This document shows, one piece after another, positions 17,874-27,574 of a stretch of 64,000 bases of DNA. Position 1 is the stretch's first letter. The number at the start of each line of letters is the position of its first letter. Source of the DNA: Sphingobacteriales bacterium 50-39 (lineage in GTDB: Bacteria; Bacteroidota; Bacteroidia; Chitinophagales; Chitinophagaceae); the NCBI GenBank assembly GCA_001898505.1, contig MKTZ01000004.1:186001-250000 (forward strand), written 5' to 3'. The translations under genes were made by a program, and so were the position numbers. The notes below the pieces were generated by a model. It was not told where the DNA came from and made no database searches. It was given only the letters and a program-made list of their open reading frames with translations.

Positions 17874-18704
17874 ATGCCAGACAAAAAACACATAATAGAA
17901 GTGCAAGGGACGGCTATCACTATCATACAAGTTAATCAATCAGACTACATTTCATTGACTAATATCGCCCGGCACAAAAATCCAAACGAACCTAAGGATA
18001 TTGTTAAGAACTGGATGCGGTCTAAAACTACCATTGAATTCCTTGGTTTATGGGAAAAATTACATAATCCTGGATTCAAAGGGGTCGAATTCGACGCCTT
18101 TGCCAGGGAAGCTGGAAGCAATGCCTTTGTGTTATCACCCACCAAGTGGATTGAAACCACACATGCAATTGGTATTATTTCCAAACAAGGAAATACCGGA
18201 GGTACTTATGCGCATAAAGATATTGCTTTTGAATTTGCAGCCTGGCTTAGCGCCGAATTTAAGTTATACCTCATCATGGAATTTCAGCGTCTTAAAGACG
18301 AGGAAAATAGTGCAAAAAATCAGGAATGGACGTTGCAGCGTACTCTTTCCAAAATCAATTACAGGATTCATACCGATGCTATAAAAGAAGCTTTGATCCC
18401 CCCTATAATTACCAAAGAACAATCGGCTATTGTGTATGCCAATGAAGCTGATCTGCTGAATGTGGCATTGTTTGGAAAGACTGCGAAGCAATGGCGGGAG
18501 CAAAATCCGGATAAACAAGGGAATATCCGTGATGAGGCCACTCTTGAACAATTAGTAGTATTGACAAACCTTGAAAGTATCAATGCACTATTAATACGAA
18601 AAGGGATGAATCAAACTGAAAGATTACAACAGCTTAACGAGACAGCGATTCAGCAGATGAAATCACTTTTGAATAATGCTACCATTAAAAAGCTTTCTCG
18701 GTAG
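17874..18704 (+). CDS. KilA-N domain protein (phage-type)
   Basis: A 276-residue protein whose first 140 residues form a KilA-N DNA-binding domain: DYISLTNIARHKNP, IVKNWMRSKTTIEFLGLWE, AFVLSPTKWIETTHAIGI and YAHKDIAFEFAAWLSAEFKLYLI. The rest is helical (NQEWTLQRTLSKINYRIHTDAIKEAL), as in many KilA-N proteins of Bacteroidota phages and mobile elements. It stands alone between two terminators with no other phage gene nearby, so it is probably a leftover of an element. Codon use is AT-richer than the flanking operons. A regulatory or anti-repressor role is typical of the family but not shown here. Confidence 0.9.
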   Translation: MPDKKHIIEVQGTAITIIQVNQSDYISLTNIARHKNPNEPKDIVKNWMRSKTTIEFLGLWEKLHNPGFKGVEFDAFAREAGSNAFVLSPTKWIETTHAIGIISKQGNTGGTYAHKDIAFEFAAWLSAEFKLYLIMEFQRLKDEENSAKNQEWTLQRTLSKINYRIHTDAIKEALIPPIITKEQSAIVYANEADLLNVALFGKTAKQWREQNPDKQGNIRDEATLEQLVVLTNLESINALLIRKGMNQTERLQQLNETAIQQMKSLLNNATIKKLSR

Positions 18705-19134
18705 AGTTACCCCAAATTCGAGGGAATTAATTTTAATGAAAATCGCGCCCGGGCGAAGGCGATATTTTAATTAATTGATATTCAAATGGGAAATTCGATA
18801 AGGCTGGTCAAATTCCCTTGAGGGTGGTTTTAAACCTTTCTGATCCGGGACACTGGGAAGTATCTGAAAAGATACCTTTTTCTTTTATATTCGCAGGTGT
18901 ATGGAGACTGAATCCCTAACCGTAAGACGGCTTTTATTTTGGCTGCCATTTCTATCATTGGTTTGTTTTGACGCATCCTGTGGTGCGCATAATGACACTT
19001 TCACGTGTCGATGTGTGTGGGCGCGATGTATGTGAAAAATAAAATAGCCTGGTGCCAGCAATTCCTGTATTAAATGATAAGCGGCTAGGCCAGGAACTGC
19101 TTTTTGGTACATTTATTGTCAAATCAAGCCCCTC
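18705..19134. other. Intergenic region after the KilA-N gene
   Basis: Apart from the hairpin terminator at 18860-18885, I see no gene, RNA or clear repeat. A TACATTTA at 19108-19115 is one base off the -7 consensus and could serve the amidohydrolase gene. Confidence 0.5.
18860..18885 (+). terminator. Terminator-like hairpin downstream of the KilA-N gene
   Basis: GTATCT (18860-18865) and AGATAC (18870-18875) form a six-bp stem with a GAAA loop, followed by CTTTTTCTTTT. It lies about 155 bases after the KilA-N stop. Confidence 0.55.
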
Positions 19135-20271
19135 ATGTTACTTATTATAAAGAAGCACCTGTTCACCGTGATCGTCCTCAGTTGCTTTACAAGCTTGTTA
19201 TCGGAAGCACAAAAAATGGATTTTGAAGAATATGATCCGAAGTCAACCCTGGTAGTGCCGACGCATATCCTTACCCGGTCGAAATACCCGTTTATAGACA
19301 TCCATAACCATCAGTGGGACATGCCTTCACAAGACCTTCATCAACTGGTCAGCGAGATGGATAAACTCAACATGGCGATCATGAATAACTTAAGCGGGCG
19401 AGGATACAAGGATGTGAATGGCTATTTCGATGTGCAGGATTCTATGTATTTCAAAAGGGCGCAGTCCAATATCCGGTCGAACTACCCCAATCGTTTCATT
19501 CAATTCACCAATATTTCCTTTACACATTTTGGGCAAAAGGGTTGGACAGAGCATGCACTGGCGGAACTGGAGACGGACGTGCGCAATGGAGCGAAAGGAT
19601 TAAAGATCTATAAAGACCTGGGCATGGAATTCAAAGATGACCAGGATAGGCGGATACCCGTCGACGACCCGCGACTGGATGTCATTTGGGAAAAATGCGG
19701 ATCACTTCACATCCCGGTGCTGATCCACTCCGCCGATCCTCCGTCCTTTTGGGACCCGATGGACAAATACAACGAACGTTGGCTGGAATTGAAGACCCAT
19801 CCCGACCGTAAAAGGGCAAACGCCAACCCCGCCCCCTGGAAGACGATCATTGAGGAGCAACATCATCTATTCAGGGCCCATCGTAATACGATATTCATTG
19901 CCGCCCACTTCGGCTGGCTGGCTAATGATCTCGCTTCGTTGGGAAAGCTATTGGATGAGTGCCCGAATGTAAATGTGGAAATAGCAGCAATCATTGCCGA
20001 ACTCGGACGACAGCCCAGGCAGGCAAGGGATTTCTTCGTCAAATACCAGGATAGGATACTTTTTGGAAAGGATTCATGGGTTCCTTCGGAATATTCCACG
20101 TATTTCAGGGTGTTGGAAACAGCCGACGAATATTTTCCTTACCATAAGAAGTATCATGCCTTTTGGCGGATGTATGGGCTTAACCTGCCCGATGAGGTGT
20201 TGAGAAAGGTATATTACAAAAATGCCCTGCGGATCATCCCCGGGCTGGATAAATCTTTATTCCCGCAATAA
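19135..20271 (+). CDS. Secreted amidohydrolase-family (TIM-barrel) metal-dependent hydrolase
   Basis: A 378-residue protein with a signal peptide (MLLIIKKHLFTVIVLSCFTSLLSEAQ). The amidohydrolase-2 pattern is clear. Metal-binding His57 and His59 sit in FIDIHNHQWD, a mid-barrel His in IPVLIHSADPPSFWD, another in FIAAHFGWLANDL, and the final Asp in ILFGKDSWVPSEY. Such enzymes hydrolyse or decarboxylate small cyclic or aromatic acids; the periplasmic location is common for this subgroup in Bacteroidota, but the substrate is unknown. The next gene follows after 30 bases, so they may be co-transcribed. Confidence 0.85.
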   Translation: MLLIIKKHLFTVIVLSCFTSLLSEAQKMDFEEYDPKSTLVVPTHILTRSKYPFIDIHNHQWDMPSQDLHQLVSEMDKLNMAIMNNLSGRGYKDVNGYFDVQDSMYFKRAQSNIRSNYPNRFIQFTNISFTHFGQKGWTEHALAELETDVRNGAKGLKIYKDLGMEFKDDQDRRIPVDDPRLDVIWEKCGSLHIPVLIHSADPPSFWDPMDKYNERWLELKTHPDRKRANANPAPWKTIIEEQHHLFRAHRNTIFIAAHFGWLANDLASLGKLLDECPNVNVEIAAIIAELGRQPRQARDFFVKYQDRILFGKDSWVPSEYSTYFRVLETADEYFPYHKKYHAFWRMYGLNLPDEVLRKVYYKNALRIIPGLDKSLFPQ

Positions 20272-20301
20272 CGATCTGGTGAATATATTAAAATTTTCAA
20301 T

Positions 20302-21189
20302 ATGCGAACCCGTTATTGTAAATATTTCCTGACAGGCTATTTAATTGGTATTGTATTTCTAGGGGTAAAGGCGCAGGAGCCATACAAGATCCTTCATTTC
20401 TCCTCATCGCATAATTGCTTTCCGGATACGGCCAGGGATCATGGGTACCTGGATGGCGATGGGAATCATCTTTCCCGGGAAGGGCACTATGACGACAGTT
20501 CGGTATTGCTGGTGGTACCGGCGGGGCTGCGCATGGGGAAGACCGTGGACCTGGTGGTCTGGTTCCATGGCTGGCATAACAGTATCGATACGGCTATACA
20601 ATTTTATGGGCTCGCTCATCAATTTGCGGCTTCGGGGAGGAATGCGGTATTGGTGCTGCCGGAGGCGGCGAAGAATGCGGCGGACAGCTACGGAGGAAAA
20701 ATGAGGCAGGAGGGGATGTTCAAGTTTCTGGTAGCGGATGTATTGGAGGAATTAAGGCGGAAAAGGGTCGTTGCCCCCGATGCTCTGGCGGGGCATATTG
20801 TACTGGCCGGGCACAGCGGCGCCTATTCGGCGATGGCCGATATATTGGAACATGGACGCCAAGGGGTGGATGAGGTATTCCTGTTCGATGCGCTGTATGG
20901 CCGGCTCGAAACGTTCACCCAATGGGCAGAAGATAGGAGTCACCATTTTGTCCATTGGTTTACCAATACCGGCTACGGACCGGACAAGATGAGCGATACG
21001 ATGATGTTACGGCTACGCCAGGATAAGATACCTTATGGAATGTCGGAGGAGTCATCGGTGTATGACAGGGTGATAAAGGACAATAGGATACTGTTCATAC
21101 ATAGTCCGAGGGAGCATAATGTGATCATCAATGACCCGGATGATTTTGCGTTGCTACTGAGAAATAGTTTTTGGCTTGGAGTTAAATAA
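20302..21189 (+). CDS. Secreted alpha/beta-hydrolase-like protein
   Basis: A 295-residue protein with a signal peptide (cleavage near GVKAQ). It has an alpha/beta hydrolase layout: an oxyanion strand followed by VVWFHGWHNS, the nucleophile elbow AGHSGAYSA with Ser172, a likely acid Asp196 in LFDALYG, and a likely catalytic His272 in SPREHNVI. The substrate (ester or peptide) is not evident. It follows the amidohydrolase gene by 30 bases. Its 3' end overlaps by 36 bases the end of the convergent gene on the other strand, an unusually tight arrangement. Confidence 0.8.
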   Translation: MRTRYCKYFLTGYLIGIVFLGVKAQEPYKILHFSSSHNCFPDTARDHGYLDGDGNHLSREGHYDDSSVLLVVPAGLRMGKTVDLVVWFHGWHNSIDTAIQFYGLAHQFAASGRNAVLVLPEAAKNAADSYGGKMRQEGMFKFLVADVLEELRRKRVVAPDALAGHIVLAGHSGAYSAMADILEHGRQGVDEVFLFDALYGRLETFTQWAEDRSHHFVHWFTNTGYGPDKMSDTMMLRLRQDKIPYGMSEESSVYDRVIKDNRILFIHSPREHNVIINDPDDFALLLRNSFWLGVK

Positions 21190-21897
21190 ATCCTTTTCCC
21201 ATTTCAGATAGGCTTTGATAACGACCGACTTGTTCATGTCATAATATTGGCTCACATTGACATCGAAGGCGCCGATGAATTTCAAACTGTGCTTGCCGAT
21301 ACTAAGTACCGCCACTGGAATTGTCTTCTTGAAACCCACCGGCGTGAAACATATTACACGCTGTCCGAGGGGGTCGATAAAAAAAGCTCCATTATAACCT
21401 ACAACAGTTGGCCAACCTCCCAAACGCAGAGCCTCGAGACTATCCTTTGTACATCTAATCGCATACAGATCTCCTTGTCTAAAGATACGATCGAAAGTCG
21501 CTACTAACAGGCCATCACGCAACCGGATACTATTCTCTGCCAACGTTGGGTCGTCGATATTAATAATGCCAGCATAAAGTTCCGCTCCTCGGTGCGCTCC
21601 CTGTGGCATCCTCAATTTTTTACCCGAGACCGAAAAATCCATATAATCCTCCGCCGTATCCCTTTTCCTGGAGATCCTGATAGCTTGGCCCGTTATAATT
21701 GTATCCAACAGGACAGTGGTCCCGGTGTCGAACTTTACCGCTGAAGAGTCCTTCTGTCTTTGTAGGACGCTGTCATTTTTGAAGGTGGCATCTCTGGTAA
21801 TAGCAGGATCGGACTTTCCACGCTGTCTGCAAGCTGCGGCAATCGACATGGCAAGGTAAACAGCCGCTGTAACAGCATAAATCCTTTTGTGCATCAC
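21154..21897 (-). CDS. Hypothetical lipoprotein
   Basis: A 247-residue protein with a lipoprotein-type signal (hydrophobic VYLAMSIAAAC, Cys about 23) and then a Ser/Asp/Lys-rich linker. The body contains RKRDTAEDYMDFSVSGKKLRM, GIINIDDPTLAENSIRLRDG and FDVNVSQYYDMNKSVVIKAYL. I do not recognise the family. It is convergent with and overlaps the alpha/beta hydrolase gene. The overlapping end (LFNSKPKTISQ) may belong to a slightly extended C terminus. Confidence 0.6.
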   Translation of the reverse strand: MMHKRIYAVTAAVYLAMSIAAACRQRGKSDPAITRDATFKNDSVLQRQKDSSAVKFDTGTTVLLDTIITGQAIRISRKRDTAEDYMDFSVSGKKLRMPQGAHRGAELYAGIINIDDPTLAENSIRLRDGLLVATFDRIFRQGDLYAIRCTKDSLEALRLGGWPTVVGYNGAFFIDPLGQRVICFTPVGFKKTIPVAVLSIGKHSLKFIGAFDVNVSQYYDMNKSVVIKAYLKWEKDLFNSKPKTISQ

Positions 21898-21947
21898 CTT
21901 TTTCAGCCCAAATTAGGAATTAATCCCTTTCGATTATGCGATGAATA

Positions 21948-23435
21948 TTATTTTACAAAAATGCCATTCACCTGGCTGGCCCCGGGCAGGGACGTAAACA
22001 CGCCGTTCTTCCAGTAACCCACTCCAAGGGAAACTGCATTTCCAGCTATGTAAACATCCTTTCCGCTGCCCGCAATAGACATGGCGGATTCATAGATCCC
22101 CTGTCCGGCCGTGGTAGTGCTCAAGTCGAACATGACCCCGTTCTTCCAGTATTTTGCCAGGTTCTGATATACGCCGGATACATAGACATCACCTGCGGAT
22201 GAGACGTAAATGCCCCATTGAGAACAGTCGTATGGACCAGGGGTAGCCAACGGTACAGCCACACCATTCTTCCAATAGACCCGTTGCACCTGGCCCTCTT
22301 CATACCCGGATACATAGACCGCCCCGCCTGCAACGGTTACCCCGGTGGCTTCCGCCACGTTGGTCCCGTCCGTCAAGTTGGTGGGAGTCCCGTTCTTCCA
22401 AATAGTGGCGATGAGATTGCCAGTTGCCGGCCCCTCGGAGCCTGCCACATATACGTCGCTGCCGTCGACCCACACCGAATGTGTATATCCAAGCACGCTG
22501 AAGGTCATGGGCAGCGCCACGCCATTCTTCCAGCAGCGGGGGACGGCATAAGCGCCATTGATCATGTCATAGCCGGCCACATATATATCCGACCCCGAAA
22601 CAAAGACAGAGGTGGCCCTCCCATCGTTATGGCCTGACGACATCGGCAAGGTGACCCCCACTCCATTCTTCCAGTAGGTGGGGTTACTGGCATTGTCCGT
22701 CCCGGCGACATACACGTCTGTACCGGCAACAAAAATGCCTCTTACTTGAACGCAATTGGCCGGCAAGTCTGTCTTTACACCATTCTTCCAATAAGAATGC
22801 CCGGTATTAGAAGTTCCTACCACGTAAACATCAGTGACCGTCACATAGGTGAAGACCGGACCCGTCGCCGTTCCGTCGCCGGTGGTGACCGTTACCGCTC
22901 CCGTGGTCCCCGAGGTGGGCGCCAGCACGGTAAGTGTGGTGGCCGTAGCTGTCTGCACGGTTGCGGCGGTGCCGTTGAATTTCACCGTATTGTCCGTTGT
23001 CGTGGTTTTAAAATGGGCGCCGTTGATGGTAACCGTGATCCCGGCGCTGCCTGAGTCGGGGGTGATGGAAGTAATGGTGGGTGGGGGTGGCACCACTATA
23101 TAGGTGAAGACAGGGCCATTTGCCGTACCGCCTTTTGTAGTGACTGTCACCGGTCCGGTGGCGCCACTAGCGGGAGCGACCACCACCAGGGAACTGGTCG
23201 TAGCGCTGGTAATATTCGCAGGAGTTCCATTGAATTTCACCGTATTGTCGGCAGCAGTAGCGCCAAAATCAGTGCCCGTTATCGTGACGGTGGCGCCGGC
23301 GACCCCTGAAAGGGGTGTAATGGAGGTGATGGTGGGCATCGGCGTTACAGGAGGGTTGTTTTTATTGCAAGCCGCTGAAAGAATGAATAAGGTCATTACA
23401 AGGGGCCATTGCAGTAGTTGTCGGGGTGTTCTCAT
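21948..23435 (-). CDS. Lipoprotein with two IPT/TIG domains and a seven-repeat WKNG beta-propeller
   Basis: A 495-residue protein starting at ATG 23435. The lipoprotein signal ends in LFILSAAC. Two IPT/TIG Ig-like domains follow (PTITSITPLSGVAGATVTITG and PTITSITPDSGSAGITVTING, each ending in GPVFTYIV-like strands). Then come seven repeats of about 45 residues, each with DVYVAG-type and YWKNG motifs (SYWKNG, TYWKNG, RCWKNG, TIWKNG, VYWKNG, KYWKNG, GYWKNG). Seven copies suggest a seven-bladed propeller. Its role is likely surface binding of a ligand or polymer. A longer start at 23510 is rejected because it would put the signal peptide inside the protein and because a -7 box (TAGGTTTG on the minus strand, 23463-23470) lies between the two starts. 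Confidence 0.82.
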   Translation of the reverse strand: MRTPRQLLQWPLVMTLFILSAACNKNNPPVTPMPTITSITPLSGVAGATVTITGTDFGATAADNTVKFNGTPANITSATTSSLVVVAPASGATGPVTVTTKGGTANGPVFTYIVVPPPPTITSITPDSGSAGITVTINGAHFKTTTTDNTVKFNGTAATVQTATATTLTVLAPTSGTTGAVTVTTGDGTATGPVFTYVTVTDVYVVGTSNTGHSYWKNGVKTDLPANCVQVRGIFVAGTDVYVAGTDNASNPTYWKNGVGVTLPMSSGHNDGRATSVFVSGSDIYVAGYDMINGAYAVPRCWKNGVALPMTFSVLGYTHSVWVDGSDVYVAGSEGPATGNLIATIWKNGTPTNLTDGTNVAEATGVTVAGGAVYVSGYEEGQVQRVYWKNGVAVPLATPGPYDCSQWGIYVSSAGDVYVSGVYQNLAKYWKNGVMFDLSTTTAGQGIYESAMSIAGSGKDVYIAGNAVSLGVGYWKNGVFTSLPGASQVNGIFVK

Positions 23436-23462
23436 TTTCAGCTTGATTTTTATGATGCCGGA

Positions 23463-23470
23463 CAAACCTA
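23463..23470 (-). promoter_or_regulatory. -7 box of the IPT/WKNG lipoprotein gene
   Basis: TAGGTTTG on the minus strand fits TAnnTTTG and lies 28 bases before ATG 23435. The -33 partner is weak: TTTG at 23496-23499 gives a 25-base spacer. Confidence 0.4.
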
Positions 23471-23701
23471 CTCCAAAGAATTTCCTGAAAAAGGGCAAAT
23501 AAGCAAACAACAGTATTAATCGATCAATGACTTAATTTACATATACTTATATTCGTTAGAAACCCGCCAATCCCAAATCTGCGCCTGATGACCCATTCAC
23601 TGGATGAATTTCCCGTCTCACTGATTACCGCCCTGTTTTTGCCGTATATTTACTGATATTGCCGCTACAGAAATCAGCATTAAATTATTACTGTAAATAA
23701 A

Positions 23702-26689
23702 TTGAAACGCTTACTACTGGCTTTTGTAATTTGTTTAAACGGTATTGCGGGATTTAGCCAATCATCAAAAATCACGACTTATACAACCAAGGACGGTATA
23801 AGCAGTAATGACATTAATACAATTGGACAGGACAGCCGGGGTTTTTTGTGGATTGGCACCGACAATGGTCTGGACCGCTTTGACGGGAACAATTTTACTG
23901 TGTTTTCTCACAATCCGGCAGACAGCACTTCTATTGCAGGCAACCAGGTGCAAACCATTTTTTTGGATAAGAAAGACAGGCTATGGCTGGGCACCAATGA
24001 AGGCATAAGTCTTTATGATCCGGTGAACCAACGGTTTGCCAATTTTGCGCCTGATACCACCGTTTTGCAGAAAATAGGCACCAGTTTCGGCGCTCTGTGT
24101 GAAGACAATGCAGGGAATTTATGGGTGGGAACCAAAAATGATTTGCTCATATTTGATGAACACAAAAGAAAATTCCGCAGCAGCGGATGGAAGAGCTTTG
24201 CAGAAAAAAATGTACCCGCACGCGCGAATCATTTAAGAGTTATTGTGGTTAGTATCATCCCCAAACCCGGGAACGAATTTTGGATACTTAGCACCTATGG
24301 TTTATTCAGCGTCAATACAAAGAACCTGTGCTTTCGTTTCTATCCTTATAACAAACCCTATGACTACCTGGGCTGCCAGTTGAATTATGCCGACTCCGGC
24401 GGAAATGTATGGATCAGTCTGTTTGGCGCCGGATTGCTTTGTTATCATTCGGCTACGGGAACCTGGAGCGATTATCATACACCCCTTACCTACTCTTTAT
24501 GGGACAATGCTTATAGCCTTAAACCATTTGGAAAAGATACATTGATGTATGCGTCCTGCAGTAGCATCCTGTTCCTAAATGAACGCAACGGGAAGATCCA
24601 ATCGGCGATCTCTTATGATAACGCAAAGGATAATGGCTTGCGATCCGTGCGCTGCAGGGATATCTTCCGGAAGAAGGATATGCTGTGGCTGGCGACCAGC
24701 AATGGTCTGGTAAAGATTTCCCTGAAGGAATTGTCCCTCCAGTTCACCAGGCGCTCCGGTCCGGGCACCCTATCGCGGGTTTATCACTCCGCAATGAGCG
24801 GCAAAATAATTTATTGCGACCAGGAGGGAAGCTATCTATACGATGGTCATATTTCTAAAAGAATTCCTACCAAAAAAGGTGTGGATGCAAGGTTCGGCTT
24901 CTTTGTAGAAGGCCCCAACGGGGTGGCTTATTTAACAGACGACAACAACCTGTACAAGTACAACCAGGAAAAGAATACCGTAACTGAAATTGGCTTGCCG
25001 GCAAAAAGAAACCCGGGCAATGATTTTTCAATAAGAAATATAGCAATCGACAGAAATGGGCTGCTATGGGTGAGAAGTGTGACCCAAGGGATATTTACCT
25101 ACAATCCCGCGACAGGAAAAACGGCCTTTGAAGAAAACCTGCCGCATAAAAATGAATATAGTACGAGCGCGATGTATTATGACAGCCTGACGCATTGTCT
25201 TTGGTTCGCAGAGGAATTTAATGGCGTATCTGTTTATGATATAGATAAAAAGACGACAAAACATTTTTTGTTGAACAAACCACCCTCACAAAGGGGGGCG
25301 GCAATAAACTGCATTGCAGGGAACAATAAGGGGAAAATATGGGCGTGCAGTTTGCAGTCGGGGCTCCTGGAATACAACAACGCCGACACGGGCTTTATAC
25401 TTTATTCCAGCTATAATGGCCTGATCTCCGACTATATTTCATGGATTGCACCCGATGGGTACGGAAATGTATGGATAGGAGCCGCGGAAGGGATAAGCAG
25501 GTTTTCCGAGCAGAAAAAAACATTTACCAATTATTACAGCGCCGACGGGTATCCATCTGCCTTCGGTTGCTTCCTTAATACCGATGACAAAGGGAATGTT
25601 TACCTGGCAGCCGATAGCGGATTTTATCAATGGAAGGGCAATGTCGTATCGGGGCCGATGGCAATGGGGAGGTTTTACCTTCGCCAGGTGCAGATGAATA
25701 ATAAAAACCTGCCGGTTGATTCCATTTTTTCCTTCACCCATTCGGAGAGCAATTTGTTGTTCCAGTTCGGCTGGCTCTGTTTCGAGACCAGCCAGCCGGG
25801 CCCCATGGAATATAGGCTTAATAATGGCGTCTGGGTCAACTCGGATCTGCATGTCCCGGTGTCTTTTGCCAGTCTTTCGCCCGGCAAATACCGATTGACT
25901 GCCCGATTAAAGAACAATCCTGCCCAGGGGATGGAACTGCATTTTACGATTGCTTTCCCGTGGTGGCGGAAAATATGGCTGCAGTTATTGGCAGCTATGC
26001 TGATTATTTCAATAACGTTTTTTTTTATAAAAAGAAGAACAGATAATATCCACAAGCAGGCTGCTTTAAACCAGCAGTTGACAGAATCGCGAATGACGGC
26101 ACTGCGGAGCCAGATGAATCCTCATTTTATATTCAATATATTAAACAGCATCAATAGCTTTATCATTGAGAACAAAACGCTGATTGCGAGCAATTATTTA
26201 AATGATTTCAGCCGGCTGGTAAGAATGGTGCTGGAGCATTCGCAAAAGAACCTGATCCCATTGAGTGAGGAGCTGAAAGCATTAAAATTATACCTTGAGC
26301 TGGAAAGCAGGAGGCTTGAAAACAGTTTCGATTATCGCATTGAACTGGAAAACGATATTGCGTTATCCTCTTTCCTGGTGCCACCGTTACTTATTCAGCC
26401 TTTTGTAGAAAATGCCATCTGGCACGGCTTAAGAAACAAAGAGACACCGGGCAAGGTGGAAATAAAGATAGGTCGTCATGAAAATGGCCTGATAATCCTG
26501 ATCACCGATGATGGTATTGGCAGGGAGGCGGCAAAAAAAATACAGCCATTCAGGAGCGAACCGTCTTTTGGCATAAATGCCACCATTCAGCGGGTGAGCC
26601 TGGCAAATCCTTTATCAAAGATCATCGTGGAAGACCTGTATAACAAGGATGGATCGTCCGCCGGTACGCAGGTCCATATTTATCTGTAA
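23702..26689 (+). CDS. Reg_prop propeller / Y_Y_Y sensor histidine kinase (LytS type)
   Basis: A 995-residue membrane sensor starting at TTG 23702 with a signal peptide (KRLLLAFVICLNGIAGFSQ). The periplasmic part is two Reg_prop propellers with typical blades (GISSNDINTIGQDSRGFLWIG split across blades, NLWVGTKNDLLIFD, KIWACSLQSGLLEY, NVWIGAAEGISRF), then a Y_Y_Y-like domain about 670-755. A single membrane segment (WLQLLAAMLIISITFFFI) leads to a LytS-type kinase. Its His box is RSQMNPHFIFNILNS with His808, and its ATP-binding part has PPLLIQPFVENAIWHGL and ITDDGIG. It lacks the extra C-terminal receiver and AraC domains of hybrid systems, so it must act through the response regulator 10 bases downstream. 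The ligand is unknown; similar sensors detect glycans. Confidence 0.93.
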   Translation: MKRLLLAFVICLNGIAGFSQSSKITTYTTKDGISSNDINTIGQDSRGFLWIGTDNGLDRFDGNNFTVFSHNPADSTSIAGNQVQTIFLDKKDRLWLGTNEGISLYDPVNQRFANFAPDTTVLQKIGTSFGALCEDNAGNLWVGTKNDLLIFDEHKRKFRSSGWKSFAEKNVPARANHLRVIVVSIIPKPGNEFWILSTYGLFSVNTKNLCFRFYPYNKPYDYLGCQLNYADSGGNVWISLFGAGLLCYHSATGTWSDYHTPLTYSLWDNAYSLKPFGKDTLMYASCSSILFLNERNGKIQSAISYDNAKDNGLRSVRCRDIFRKKDMLWLATSNGLVKISLKELSLQFTRRSGPGTLSRVYHSAMSGKIIYCDQEGSYLYDGHISKRIPTKKGVDARFGFFVEGPNGVAYLTDDNNLYKYNQEKNTVTEIGLPAKRNPGNDFSIRNIAIDRNGLLWVRSVTQGIFTYNPATGKTAFEENLPHKNEYSTSAMYYDSLTHCLWFAEEFNGVSVYDIDKKTTKHFLLNKPPSQRGAAINCIAGNNKGKIWACSLQSGLLEYNNADTGFILYSSYNGLISDYISWIAPDGYGNVWIGAAEGISRFSEQKKTFTNYYSADGYPSAFGCFLNTDDKGNVYLAADSGFYQWKGNVVSGPMAMGRFYLRQVQMNNKNLPVDSIFSFTHSESNLLFQFGWLCFETSQPGPMEYRLNNGVWVNSDLHVPVSFASLSPGKYRLTARLKNNPAQGMELHFTIAFPWWRKIWLQLLAAMLIISITFFFIKRRTDNIHKQAALNQQLTESRMTALRSQMNPHFIFNILNSINSFIIENKTLIASNYLNDFSRLVRMVLEHSQKNLIPLSEELKALKLYLELESRRLENSFDYRIELENDIALSSFLVPPLLIQPFVENAIWHGLRNKETPGKVEIKIGRHENGLIILITDDGIGREAAKKIQPFRSEPSFGINATIQRVSLANPLSKIIVEDLYNKDGSSAGTQVHIYL

Positions 26690-26699
26690 ATTTCCGATT

Positions 26700-27455
26700 A
26701 TGAAAAATGATATCATAAAGACTGCCATCATCGATGATGAAGCGCATTGTATCAAAACACTCCGGTTCCAACTGGCACAGTTAACGGACCATATCGATGT
26801 CGTTTTTTCAACTACCAGCAGCACTACAGCCTTAGCCCTATGCGAAAAGCACCGGCCTGATATTGTTTTCCTGGATATAGAAATGCCTCATGAAAATGGC
26901 CTGCAATTCCTTGCTCAATATGATACCATTCCATTCAAAGTGATTTTTACCACGGCCTATGACCAATACGCTATCAAAGCCATCCGGCTGAATGCGCTTG
27001 ATTATTTACTGAAACCTGTGAATAACATGGAACTTGAAGATGCGATTGAAAAATTCAGGCAGCTAAGGGACAAGACCCATAAGGAGCAGGTGTCCCACCT
27101 GCATATGTTTAAAGAGAAGAAACTCACCGATACGATCGCCTTATCGACGGCCCAGGGCTTATTTTTTGTACAGATTTGCGAGATAATGTATATGGAAGGA
27201 GATGACTGCTATACGCATGTAACGATGCGCGATGGGAAAAAATACCTCATTAGTAAAACCCTGGCCGTCTTTGAGGAGCTGTTAACGGAGGGAAATATGT
27301 TTTTCCGCGTTCATAGATCATTTCTAATCAACCTCCGGTGTATCAAACGATATATCCGGGGCGATGGAGGGGAAATCGTCATGCACGATGAAAAGCACAT
27401 TGCGCTGAGCCGGAATAATAAAGAAGCATTCCTGAAACTTTTCATTAAGGTGTAA
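26700..27455 (+). CDS. LytTR-family response regulator
   Basis: A 251-residue protein with an N-terminal receiver domain (IIDDEAHCIKTLR, phospho-acceptor Asp59 in DIVFLDIEMP, then IFTTAYDQYAIKAI and YLLKPV). A C-terminal LytTR DNA-binding domain follows (VQICEIMYMEGDDCYTHV, then FFRVHRSFLINLRCIKRYI and IALSRNNKEAFL). It pairs with the LytS-type kinase that ends 10 bases upstream. ATG 26700 is preferred over the in-frame 26649 because the receiver domain begins right after it and the longer start would overlap the kinase. LytTR regulators bind two direct repeats upstream of their targets; the large glycosidase-like gene at 27575 is the nearest candidate. Confidence 0.93.
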   Translation: MKNDIIKTAIIDDEAHCIKTLRFQLAQLTDHIDVVFSTTSSTTALALCEKHRPDIVFLDIEMPHENGLQFLAQYDTIPFKVIFTTAYDQYAIKAIRLNALDYLLKPVNNMELEDAIEKFRQLRDKTHKEQVSHLHMFKEKKLTDTIALSTAQGLFFVQICEIMYMEGDDCYTHVTMRDGKKYLISKTLAVFEELLTEGNMFFRVHRSFLINLRCIKRYIRGDGGEIVMHDEKHIALSRNNKEAFLKLFIKV

Positions 27456-27574
27456 CCGGGTTAGTTCAGCCCGAAATTCATTTGAGAAGACCGCACCTCA
27501 ATTTACGCAACCGATTGCATAAATTGGATGTTTGTACACGCGGTATATTGGGCAAGGAATTCTAAAGCAAGCAA

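Noticed and set aside
22218-23502. Several long plus-strand frames opposite the IPT/WKNG gene
   Set aside because: They are shadows of the strongly repeated coding sequence on the minus strand.
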